From positions 1 to 64,000 of the forward strand of contig CAVUEP010000013.1 of NCBI GenBank assembly GCA_963740395.1: 64,000 nucleotides of DNA, in the 5' to 3' direction. The translations under genes and the position numbers were made by a program. The notes under the pieces are model-generated. The model did no database searches. It was given only the letters and a program-made list of their open reading frames with translations, and was not told the DNA's origin. Origin of the DNA: CADEEN01 sp963740395 (GTDB taxonomy: Bacteria; Pseudomonadota; Gammaproteobacteria; Burkholderiales; Burkholderiaceae_C). Positions 43,902 to 52,433 of this stretch are shown here, piece by piece. Numbering within the stretch: position 1 is the first letter of the stretch; every line of letters begins with the position of its first letter.

Positions 43902-46900
43902 TCAATGAAAGTCCCTCGAGCTGGTCGCCAGGCTGCCCAGCCACGGCGTCACATCTACCAGCCTTCGCGCGATCAGGTGCATGCTGCCGTCCTTGGCCTG
44001 CCACTGCCCGGCCACGGCCAGCAGGCGCGAGCGCAGCAGCGCGGTGCGCTGACGTTCGCGCACATGCCGCCAGACGATGATGTTGACGCTGCCGGTTTCG
44101 TCTTCGAGCGTCACGAAGATGACGCCCTTGGCGGTTTCGGGCTGCTGGCGCATGGTGACGATGCCGCAGGCCCAGGCGTTGGCGCCGTCTTTCAACTGGG
44201 CCAATTGATCGGCACTGCGCCAGCCGCGCTGGTTCAAGCGTTGGCGCAACAGCGCCAGCGGGTGGCGGCGCAGCGTCAGGCCGGTGGCAGCGTAGTCGAG
44301 CGTGATGGCTTCGCCTTCGGCGGCTTCGAACAGGTCGGGCTGCTCCTGCGCGCGCTCGACGATCGGGGCGTCGGCGAGCAGCGTGCCTTCAGCGACGCGC
44401 TCCTGGCCGGCCGCCGTCCACAACTGCCGCCGGCGGTGGCCGGCCAGCGACTGCAGCGCATCGGCCTGCGCCAGCGCCTGCAACTCGCGGGCGTCGAGCC
44501 CGGCGCGGCGCGCGAGGTCATCGACGCCGGCGAAGCCCTGCACGCGACGCGCCTGCACCAGGCGCTCGGCAGCCGCTTGCGACAGCGTGCTCACCAGACG
44601 CAGGCCCAGGCGCACCGCGGGGTGTGGGCCCCCATCAGCGCGTCTCTCGAGCGTGCAGTCCCAATCGCTCGCGCCCACGTCGATCGGTCTCACTTCGACG
44701 TCATGCCGCCGCGCGTCCTGCACCAGTTGCGCCGGTGCATAGAAACCCATCGGCTGCGAATTGATCAGCGCGGCCAGGAAGATCGCCGGCTCGTGGCACT
44801 TCATCCACAGGCTGACATAGGCCAGCAGCGCAAAGCTGTAGGCATGGCTTTCGGGGAAGCCGTATTCGCCGAAGCCGCAGATCTGCTTGAAGATCGCGTC
44901 GGCGAAGTCGGCGTCGTAGCCCTTCCTGGCCATGCCCTGCTTGATGCGGGTCTCGAACTGGTCGACGTGGCCGTCGCGCCGCCACGCCGCCATCGCGCGG
45001 CGCAGGCCGTCGGCCTCGCCGGGGGTGAAGTCGGCGGCGATGACGCAGATCTGCATCACCTGCTCCTGGAAGATCGGTACGCCCAGCGTGCGGCCGAGCG
45101 CGGCGTCCAGGGCGGGGTAGCGTGAGGGCTCGGCGCGCCCCGCGGCGGCTTCGTCGCGGCGCCTCAGGTAGGGATGCACCATGCCGCCCTGGATCGGGCC
45201 GGGGCGCACGATCGCGACCTCGATCACGAGGTCGTACAAGGTCTTGGGTTTCAGCCGCGGCAGCATGCTCATCTGCGCGCGGCTCTCGATCTGGAACACG
45301 CCGACGGTGTCGGCGCGGCAGGCCATCTCGAACGACGCGGCGTCGTCCTGCGGGATGTCCTGCATGCGCCAGCGCCGGCCGTGCCAGAGCGTCATCAGGT
45401 CCAGCGTACGACGGATGCACGACAGCATGCCCAGCGCCAGCACGTCGACCTTCAACAGGCCGAGCGATTCGAGGTCGTCCTTGTCCCACTGGATCACGCG
45501 GCGGTTTTCCATCGCCGCGTTCTCGATCGGCACCAGACGGCTCAGTTTTCCCGCGGCGATGACGAAGCCGCCGCTGTGCTGCGACAGATGGCGCGGAAAG
45601 CCCTTGAGCGGCGGCGATCAGTTCCAGCCAGCGCTTCGTGACCGGCGCGTCGGCGTCGATGCCGGCCTCGGCCAGGCCCAGGGCCAGGCGGTTGGCGTCG
45701 TCGAACCAGTGCACCGAGCGCGCCAGCGCGTCGATCTGCGCCTCGTCCAGGCCCAGGGCCTTGCCGGTGTCGCGCACCGCACCACGGGTGCGGTAGGTCG
45801 AGAGGGCGGCGGCCAGTGCGGTGCGCTCGGTACCGTACTTGGTGTAGATGTACTGGATCACCTCTTCGCGCCGCTCATGTTCGAAGTCGACGTCGATGTC
45901 GGGCGGCTCGTCGCGCTCGCGCGAGATGAAGCGCTCGAACAGGAGCGTGGTGTGCATCGGGTTGACTTCGGTGATGCCCAGGCAGAAGCACACCGCCGAA
46001 TTGGCCGCCGAGCCGCGACCCTGGCACAGGATGCCCTGGCCGCGCGCGAAGCGCACGATGTCGTGCACGGTGAGGAAGAAGGCCTCGTAGCGCAGGGCCT
46101 CGATCAGCCCCATTTCCTTCTCGATCTGCGCCAGCACCGAGGCGGGCGTGCCCTGCGGGGTAGCGCTCGCGCGCGCCGATCTCGGTCAGCGCGCGCAGGT
46201 GGGCGATCGGCGTCAGGCCTGCGGGCACCAGCTCGGCCGGGTACTCGTAGCGCAGCTCGCTCAAGCTGAACGCGCAGCTCTCGGCGATGCGCAGAGCTCG
46301 CCTGCAGCCACGCCGGCCGGTACAGCTGCGCCAGGCGCAGGCGCGAGCGCAGGTGCTGCTCGGCGTTGCGCGCCAGCGCGAAGCCGCAGTCGGCCAGCGG
46401 CGTCTTCAGGCGCACGGCGGTCAGCGTGTCCTGCACCGGCTTGCTCGAGCGCAGGTGCATCAGCACATCGCCCGCGGCCACCAGCGGCAGGCCGGTGTGC
46501 GCGGCCAGCGCATCCAGGCGCTCGACCAGCAGCGAGTCGTCGGCATACAGCAGCAACTCGACCGCGATCGCCGCGCGCTCGGCGAAGCTGGCCTGCAGCC
46601 AGCGCGCCTGCGCGAACAACACCTCGGGCGGATCTTCGCGGCGCGGGATCAGCAGCGCGTGGCAGCCGGGCACGCCGCGCAGGTGCGCCGCCCCGCTGTC
46701 CAGGTCGCGCACCGTGAGCCGGTACTGGCCCTTGGCGCAGCGCAGCCGCGCCAGCGTGATCAGCTCGCACAGGTCGCCATAGCCTTCGCGATGGCGCGCG
46801 ATCAACACCAGCCGGCACGGCGGCGTGGCGCCCTCGCCCTGCAGCTCGAACACGCTGCCGATCAGCAGCTTGATCGGGCTGCCGGCCTCGTTCTGGCGTT

Positions 46901-47141
46901 TGGCCTCTTCATGTGCGCGCACCACGCCGGCGACCGAACATTCGTCGGTGATCGCGATCGCGGAATAGCCCAGCTGCGCCGCGCGTGCGACCAGCTCTTC
47001 GGGATGCGAGGCGCCGGTGAGGAAGCTGAAGTTGGAACGGCAGTGCAGCTCTGCGTAGGCCGGCAGCCGCTCGAGCAGCGGCGTCGGGGGTGGTGAGAGC
47101 GGCGGCGGGCGCGGCGAGACCGCTTCGGGAGTGGGCCACAT
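43902..47141 (-). CDS. dnaE2: Error-prone DNA polymerase DnaE2 (ImuC), three frameshifts as sequenced
   Basis: DnaE2 is the polymerase of the ImuA-ImuB-DnaE2 mutasome and performs translesion synthesis after DNA damage. The N-terminal PHP domain is seen as YAELHCRSNFSFLTGASHPE. The polymerase active site is visible in FARGQGILCQGRGSAANSAV and PPDIDVDFEHERREEVIQYI, then HSYAFALLAYVSLWMK-type finger motifs, and the C-terminus ends SLATSSRDFH. Frame breaks at about 46,297, 46,160 and 45,607 each vanish when one base is removed. The ATG at 47141 overlaps the imuB stop. The joined length of about 1,080 residues fits the family. Confidence 0.88.
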
Positions 47142-48665
47142 CAGCCGAACAAACCATGCAGATACCACTGCGCGATCTCGCCTCGCCGCTCGCGAAAGAT
47201 CCAGCGCAGCCGGTGGTCGCGCCCTTCGGCGACGTGGTAGTCGCGACAGACCAGTTCGCCGTCGAACCAGCCGGCCTCGATGCGTTCGGCGCGACTGCGC
47301 AGCACCAGCGGGCCGCCGTGCAGCGGACGCCCGCTTTGCTCCTGCAGTCGCAGCGGCTCGGGCAGCAGCCAGGTCGGGCGCGGCGGCGTGGGTTGCGGCA
47401 ACGCCGTCAGGGTTGTTTGCTCCGGGAGATTCGCGGCCGACGCAGCCATGGCGCGCTCGGGCCGGTGGTCGGCGAGCAGCCGCAGGCGCTGCACCCGCTC
47501 GGGGCCCAGGCGCGCACCCAGGCGGTCGATCAGGCCACGAGCCTCTTCGTCGCCGCGCTGCTGCGGGTCGCGCCACAAGGCGGCCTCTCGTCCCGCATGG
47601 CCCACGGACTCTTCCAAACGCAGAGTCAGTGCATACACCGGTGCGGGCAGCTCGGTCCGCGACAGGCGCTCGCGCAGCAGCAGGCCCATCTGCCTGGGGT
47701 CGCGCGGAGGGCTCGCCCAGACCGATGCGCACGACGGTGTCGAGCCGCGATTGGCGGCGGCTGGTTTCGTGGCGCAGGTGCAGCGCAATGCGCGAGGCCG
47801 CCAGCCATTGCTGCGCCAGCCAGCCCGCCAACGGTTGCACCAGCCGTTCGGCGGCAAAGACCAGCATCGCCGCGTCGTCGGCACGGTGCAACAGTTCCAG
47901 GCTCATCTCGAAGCCGGGCGGCGGCGTGAACCAGGGGCGCGGATCCGGGGCTTCACCATAGGCCTGGGCCAAGCGTTCAAGCAATTCGCCCCCGCCGCGG
48001 CGCTGCAGGCCGGCGCGCGGCAGCGCCCGCACATCGGCCAGCGTGCGGCAACCGACGCCCTGCAGCAGCGCGGCGGTGCGTTCGGGCAACTGCCAGGCGG
48101 CGAACACGGCGGCCAGCGGCAAGGTGTCGAGGCGCTGTCGGGTCTGTTCCAACCAAGCTGCGACGGGGTCTTCCCCCGCGGCGATGGCACTGCGGCGCCG
48201 CGGCGCCCCCAGCCGGGCCAGCAGCGACGCCGCCGCCGCACTGGGCGCTGCAGCCATCTGTACCTGTTGCACGCCACTGGCACGCACGCTGGTGCGCACC
48301 GCCCGGGCCAGCGAGCGCGCGCCACCGAATAGGCGCAAGCAAGCACTGACTTGCAACAGTACGCCGTCAGCCTCGACCACCACCTCGGGGGTGTAGCGCG
48401 CGAGCGTGAGCGCCAGCCGCTCGATGAAGGCCGCCTCGCGCGCCGCGTCTCGCGGCAGCAGGTGCAGCCCCGGCAGCAAGGCGGCGGCGCTGGCGGCGCT
48501 CATGCCCGGCTGCACGCCAGCGGCGCGGGCCCGGGGGCAGGCCAGCCGCACGCGGCGTTGCTCGACTACACAGCGCGCCGACTCGCCGCTCAGCGGCAGG
48601 TCGGGCAATGCGTCGAGCAAGGCCTCAAGCGGCAATCCGCTCAGGTACAGCGCGAACCACAGCAT
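47141..48665 (-). CDS. imuB: ImuB, Y-family polymerase-like mutasome protein, frameshifted as sequenced
   Basis: ImuB is a catalytically inactive Y-family polymerase relative that links DnaE2 to the sliding clamp. The N-terminus MLWFALYLSGLPLEALLDAL, then VRLACPRARAAGVQPGMSAA and VVVEADGVLLQVSACLRLFG, is the usual ImuB palm region without the full acidic catalytic set. After a +1 shift near 47,705 the C-terminal part continues RDPRQMGLLLRERLSRTELP and ends IAQWYLHGLFG. Removing one G rejoins it (about 507 residues). It overlaps both imuA and dnaE2, consistent with a single transcript. Confidence 0.85.
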
Positions 48666-49563
48666 CGCCTGGCTCCGACAAGGTGGCCGCCGTCGGCACC
48701 GCCGCGGCCTCGATCCGCCGCAGGGTTCGGCGCGCGGGCAAGCCCGCGCCGGGCCGCCCCAAGCGGGCGACGCCCCAAGGACCGTGCGGGGGCCCGTGCC
48801 GGTCCCAGGGGGCCGACGCCGCCGTCTTGGGGGCAGAGCATCCGGACGCAGGCAGCATGAGTTGGAGCGGCTGCGTCATCGCCGGGCCGCGCCGCTTGAA
48901 GACCGTCAACGCCAAGTGCCCCAGCGCGATGGGCTCCAGCGCCAGGCGCAGTGGTGCGGGCGACGATTGCGCCTGCGCGGTGGCCGGTCGCAATGCAAAC
49001 AGCGGGCAGGCGCCCTCCTGCGCGGCCAGGTGCAGACGGCGCAGGGCCGTGGCCAGCGTCGCGGCCGGTGCGCGCTCTGGCCCCTGCCACCACAACACCG
49101 CCGCGCAGGCTCCCGAGCGCAGACCCTGCTCGGCGGCCCAGGCCGCATCGGCAAGCGACTCCGGCCTCACGAGCAGCAGCCGCTCGAGCGGCCAGCCCAG
49201 CGCGTGCAGCGCAGGGGCACAGGGCATGAAGGGCGGCGCGATGCACAGCACCTGGCCCGTGGGGTCGAGCCCGCGCCCGAGCCAAGGTGAGAGCAGGCGC
49301 ACCTCGCCGCTGCCCGGGGCAGCCAGCAGCAGCTCGGTCAGTCCGGCCGCGGGCCAGCCGCCGCCGGGCAACTCGGCGTCGAGCGCGGCAAAGCCGGTCG
49401 GCCGGGCAACGGTAGCCGGCGCGGCTGCGCCCGCCCGTTGGTCGGCCAGCCACAGCGCCGGCAGGTTCGCGGTTCCGGTCGGCCACAAGCCGGCGAGGGC
49501 CTGCGCTGCCCCCTGCGGGGGGGCTGGTGTGGAAACCGAAAAAGAAGGGGCAGTGCGCGGCAT
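48625..49563 (-). CDS. imuA: ImuA, RecA-like mutasome protein
   Basis: ImuA is a RecA-related protein needed for DnaE2-dependent mutagenesis. The 312-residue product has LWLADQRAG, TGFAALDAELPGGGWPAAGL and TELLLAAPGSGEVRLLSPWL, the ImuA version of the RecA core, and CAAVLWWQGPERAPAATLAT. The C-terminus is Pro/Arg-rich and overlaps the imuB start by 41 bases. A LexA box lies 26 bases upstream of the start, so it heads an SOS-controlled operon imuA-imuB-dnaE2. Confidence 0.85.
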   Translation of the reverse strand: MPRTAPSFSVSTPAPPQGAAQALAGLWPTGTANLPALWLADQRAGAAAPATVARPTGFAALDAELPGGGWPAAGLTELLLAAPGSGEVRLLSPWLGRGLDPTGQVLCIAPPFMPCAPALHALGWPLERLLLVRPESLADAAWAAEQGLRSGACAAVLWWQGPERAPAATLATALRRLHLAAQEGACPLFALRPATAQAQSSPAPLRLALEPIALGHLALTVFKRRGPAMTQPLQLMLPASGCSAPKTAASAPWDRHGPPHGPWGVARLGRPGAGLPARRTLRRIEAAAVPTAATLSEPGDAVVRAVPERIAA

Positions 49564-49589
49564 CGCAGGCCAGAGAGGGAAGACAACAA

Positions 49590-49605
49590 CTGTATGTTTA
49601 TACAG
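49590..49605 (-). promoter_or_regulatory. LexA (SOS) box upstream of imuA
   Basis: CTGTATGTTTATACAG is a perfect CTGT-N8-ACAG site in an AT-rich island inside very GC-rich DNA, 26 bases from the imuA start. LexA repression of imuA-imuB-dnaE2 is known in many proteobacteria. Confidence 0.85.
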
Positions 49606-49672
49606 CTATTGTGCCCTCCTGTGCGCCCTTCTTGCCCGCCGTTGCCGGGCATTTTTTGCACGGAGGCAGGCT

Positions 49673-50362
49673 TCAGATTGACGGGCGTAACCGCATCCAG
49701 ACCAGGCAGCGCTCGGCGGCCAAGCCGGGCACCAGCAGCGACTCCACGTGGAACACCTCGACGTCCGCAGGCAGTGTTGCCAGCTCGTCGCTGGGATGCC
49801 GGCCCTTCATTGCCATCCAGACCCCACCCGCCGCCAGCAGCGGGCGCGTCAGGCTGACAAAGTCGGGCAGCGACGCGAAGGCACGCGAGGTGATGACGTC
49901 GAAGGCCGGCCCGGGCAAGGTCTCGACCCGCGCATGCAAGGCCTGCAGATTGGGCAGCGCCAACTCGCCAGCCACCTGGCGCACGAAGGCCGCCTTCTTG
50001 CCCACGGCATCGACGCAGCTGACCGCCCAGCCTGCGCTGGCGAGGGCCAGCACCACGCCCGGCAGCCCGCCGCCGCTGCCGACATCCAGAATCCGCAGCG
50101 GCCCATCGCCGACCTGGCGGCGCAGTGGCACGACCACCGCCAGGCAATCGGCCAGGTGCTGGACACGCATCTGTGCCGAGTCACGTACCGCCGTCAGGTT
50201 GTACGCCGCGTTCCACTTGCGCAGCAGCGCGAGATAGTCGACCAGGCTCTCGATCGCCGCCTCGGGCAAGGCGAGTCCCAGCGTCGCCGCGTCCTGGCGC
50301 ACAGCCGCCAGCTCGGTTTCCCGCTCGGGCCCCGGACCCTGCGCCGGGCCGGGCCGGATCAC
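49673..50362 (-). CDS. rsmG: 16S rRNA (guanine-527-N7)-methyltransferase RsmG (GidB)
   Basis: RsmG methylates G527 of 16S rRNA using S-adenosylmethionine; its loss gives low-level streptomycin resistance. The 229-residue protein shows LLRKWNAAYNLTAVRD, the SAM loop LDVGSGGGLPGVVLAL, and VITSRAFASLPDFV. The start overlaps the mnmG stop by four bases, the usual mnmG-rsmG arrangement. In many relatives parA follows directly; here imuA does. Confidence 0.93.
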   Translation of the reverse strand: MIRPGPAQGPGPERETELAAVRQDAATLGLALPEAAIESLVDYLALLRKWNAAYNLTAVRDSAQMRVQHLADCLAVVVPLRRQVGDGPLRILDVGSGGGLPGVVLALASAGWAVSCVDAVGKKAAFVRQVAGELALPNLQALHARVETLPGPAFDVITSRAFASLPDFVSLTRPLLAAGGVWMAMKGRHPSDELATLPADVEVFHVESLLVPGLAAERCLVWMRLRPSI

Positions 50363-52407
50363 GCGGCCTCGCCGCGGACCGCGCGTTCGTTGCTGGCGAA
50401 GCCCTTGATGCGGCGCTTCTTCAAATGCACCAGCAGCAGCGAGATCGCCGCCGGCGTCACGCCGGCGATGCGTGAAGCCTGGCCGAGCGTGCCCGGCCGG
50501 TGGCGGCTGAGCTTCTCCCGCACCTCATGGCTCAGGGCCGTGACCTGGGCATAGTCGAGCTCGACCGGCAACGCGAGGCCTTCGAAGTGCGAGGCGCGCT
50601 CGACTTCTTCGACCTGCTTGTCGATGTAGCCGGCGTACTTGGTCATGACCTCGACCTGCTCGATGACCGCGGCGCCGAGGTGCGCACCCAACTCCGCGAC
50701 CAGCGTTTCACGTGAAACCGGCGCCGCCTCGGGATGCGCCAGCGCAGCGATCTTGGCCACAGCATCAAAACCAATACCGGGGCGGCGCAACAAGTCGGCC
50801 AGACTGTGCTCATGCTCGATGGCCTTGCCCAGCAGCCGCTCGGCGTCGTCCGCAGGCAGCGTGCCGGGGTGTACCCAGGTCGACCGCAGGCGCTCTGTTT
50901 CACGTGAAACGGCGTCGCGCTTGCGGTTGAACGCCGCCCAGCGCGCGTCGTCCACCAGCCCCAGGCGGCGGCCGACGTCGGTCAGCCGCGCGTCGGCGTT
51001 GTCTTCGCGCAGCTGCAGCCGGTACTCGGCGCGGCTGGTGAACATGCGGTACGGCTCGGTCACGCCCTGCGTCACCAGGTCGTCAACCAGCACGCCCAGG
51101 TAGGCCTGGTCCCGCCGCGGCAGCCAGGCCGCCTCGCCCTTGACTTGCAGCGCGGCGTTGATGCCGGCGAACAGCCCCTGCGCCGCCGCCTCCTCGTACC
51201 CCGTGGTGCCGTTGATCTGCCCGGCGAAGAACAGTCCCCGGATCGCGCGCGTCTCGAAACTCGTGCTCAGGTCGCGCGGGTCGAAGTAGTCGTACTCGAT
51301 CGCATAGCCCGGGCGCAGGATGTGCGCGCGCTCCAACCCGGCCATCGACTGCACGGCGGCAATCTGGACATCGAACGGCAGCGAGGTCGAGATGCCGTTG
51401 GGATAGATCTCGTGCGTGCTCAGGCCCTCGGGCTCGAGGAAGATCTGGTGGCTGTCCTTGTCGGCAAAACGGTTGACTTTGTCTTCGATGCTCGGGCAGT
51501 AGCGCGGCCCGACGCCTTCGATCACGCCGCTGAACATCGGGCTGCGATCGAATCCGGAGCGGATGATCTCGTGGGTGCGCGCGTTGGTGTGCGTGATCCA
51601 GCAGGGCACTTGGCGCGGATGCATCGCCGCGTCGCCCATGAAGCTGAACACCGGCACCGGATCCAAGTCGCCGGGCTGCTCGACGAGGCGGCTGAAATCG
51701 ATCGAGCGGCCATCGATGCGCGGCGGCGTTCCTGTCTTGAGCCTGCCCTGCGGCAGCTTCAGCTCCTTCAGTCGCGCGGACAGGCTGAGTGCCGCCGGAT
51801 CGCCCGCGCGACCTGCGCCATAGCGCTCGAGGCCGACATGAATCTGCCCGTTCAGGAACGTTCCAGCCGTCAATACGACAGCCTTTGCGCGGAAGTGAAC
51901 ACCAACTTGAGTGATCGCGCCGACAACCCGGTCGCCCTCCAGAATCAGGTCATCCACCGCCTGCTGGAAGAGCCAGAGATTCGGCTGGTTTTCCAGCCGC
52001 CGCCGAATGGCGGCCTTGTACAAGACGCGATCGGCCTGCGCCCGCGTCGCGCGCACGGCGGGCCCCTTGCTCGAATTGAGGATACGGAACTGGATGCCCG
52101 CCTCGTCCGTGGCCAGCGCCATCGCGCCGCCGAGCGCATCGACCTCCTTGACCAGATGCCCCTTGCCGATACCGCCGATCGACGGGTTGCAGCTCATCTG
52201 CCCCAGCGTCTCGATGTTGTGCGTCAGCAGCAGCGTGGCGCAGCCCATGCGCGCGGCGGCCAGCGCGGCCTCGGTGCCGGCATGGCCACCACCGACAACG
52301 ATGACATCGAACTCTTGAGGATGGAGCACGGGCAACCCCGAGCGCGACTCGCGCGGCTCGGCAGACGTATGAAGTGCCTCAATTTTAAGCGGCTGGCGCC
52401 GCCGCAT
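50359..52407 (-). CDS. mnmG: tRNA uridine-5-carboxymethylaminomethyl modification enzyme MnmG (GidA)
   Basis: MnmG, with MnmE, installs the cmnm5 group at U34 of certain tRNAs; it uses FAD, and methylene-tetrahydrofolate supplies carbon. The FAD loop is VVGGGHAGTEAALA (37-50), followed by GQMSCNPSIGGIGKGHLVKE and GYAIEYDYFDPRDLSTSFET. It has 682 residues from 52407. Relatives usually begin near residue 27 here (a GTG at 52329, VLHPQEFDV), so the true start may be there. Two parS sites are embedded in the C-terminal half, where they encode VSRET twice. Confidence 0.93.
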   Translation of the reverse strand: MRRRQPLKIEALHTSAEPRESRSGLPVLHPQEFDVIVVGGGHAGTEAALAAARMGCATLLLTHNIETLGQMSCNPSIGGIGKGHLVKEVDALGGAMALATDEAGIQFRILNSSKGPAVRATRAQADRVLYKAAIRRRLENQPNLWLFQQAVDDLILEGDRVVGAITQVGVHFRAKAVVLTAGTFLNGQIHVGLERYGAGRAGDPAALSLSARLKELKLPQGRLKTGTPPRIDGRSIDFSRLVEQPGDLDPVPVFSFMGDAAMHPRQVPCWITHTNARTHEIIRSGFDRSPMFSGVIEGVGPRYCPSIEDKVNRFADKDSHQIFLEPEGLSTHEIYPNGISTSLPFDVQIAAVQSMAGLERAHILRPGYAIEYDYFDPRDLSTSFETRAIRGLFFAGQINGTTGYEEAAAQGLFAGINAALQVKGEAAWLPRRDQAYLGVLVDDLVTQGVTEPYRMFTSRAEYRLQLREDNADARLTDVGRRLGLVDDARWAAFNRKRDAVSRETERLRSTWVHPGTLPADDAERLLGKAIEHEHSLADLLRRPGIGFDAVAKIAALAHPEAAPVSRETLVAELGAHLGAAVIEQVEVMTKYAGYIDKQVEEVERASHFEGLALPVELDYAQVTALSHEVREKLSRHRPGTLGQASRIAGVTPAAISLLLVHLKKRRIKGFASNERAVRGEAA
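50704..50719. promoter_or_regulatory. parS-like ParB-binding site 1
   Basis: CGTTTCACGTGAAACC has a perfect 14-base palindrome (50705-50718) equal to the core of the bacterial parS consensus TGTTTCACGTGAAACA, with 14 of 16 positions. It lies inside mnmG. Confidence 0.85.
50896..50911. promoter_or_regulatory. parS-like ParB-binding site 2
   Basis: TGTTTCACGTGAAACG matches the parS consensus at 15 of 16 positions. It is 192 bases from the first site and also inside mnmG, as expected for an origin-proximal parS cluster. Confidence 0.88.
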
Positions 52408-52433
52408 GGCGCCGCGCCTCAGCCGCCGTCAGT

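Noticed and set aside
49743..49752. TCCACGTGGA palindrome in rsmG as a third parS site
   Set aside because: The flanks do not match the parS arms; only the central CACGTG fits.
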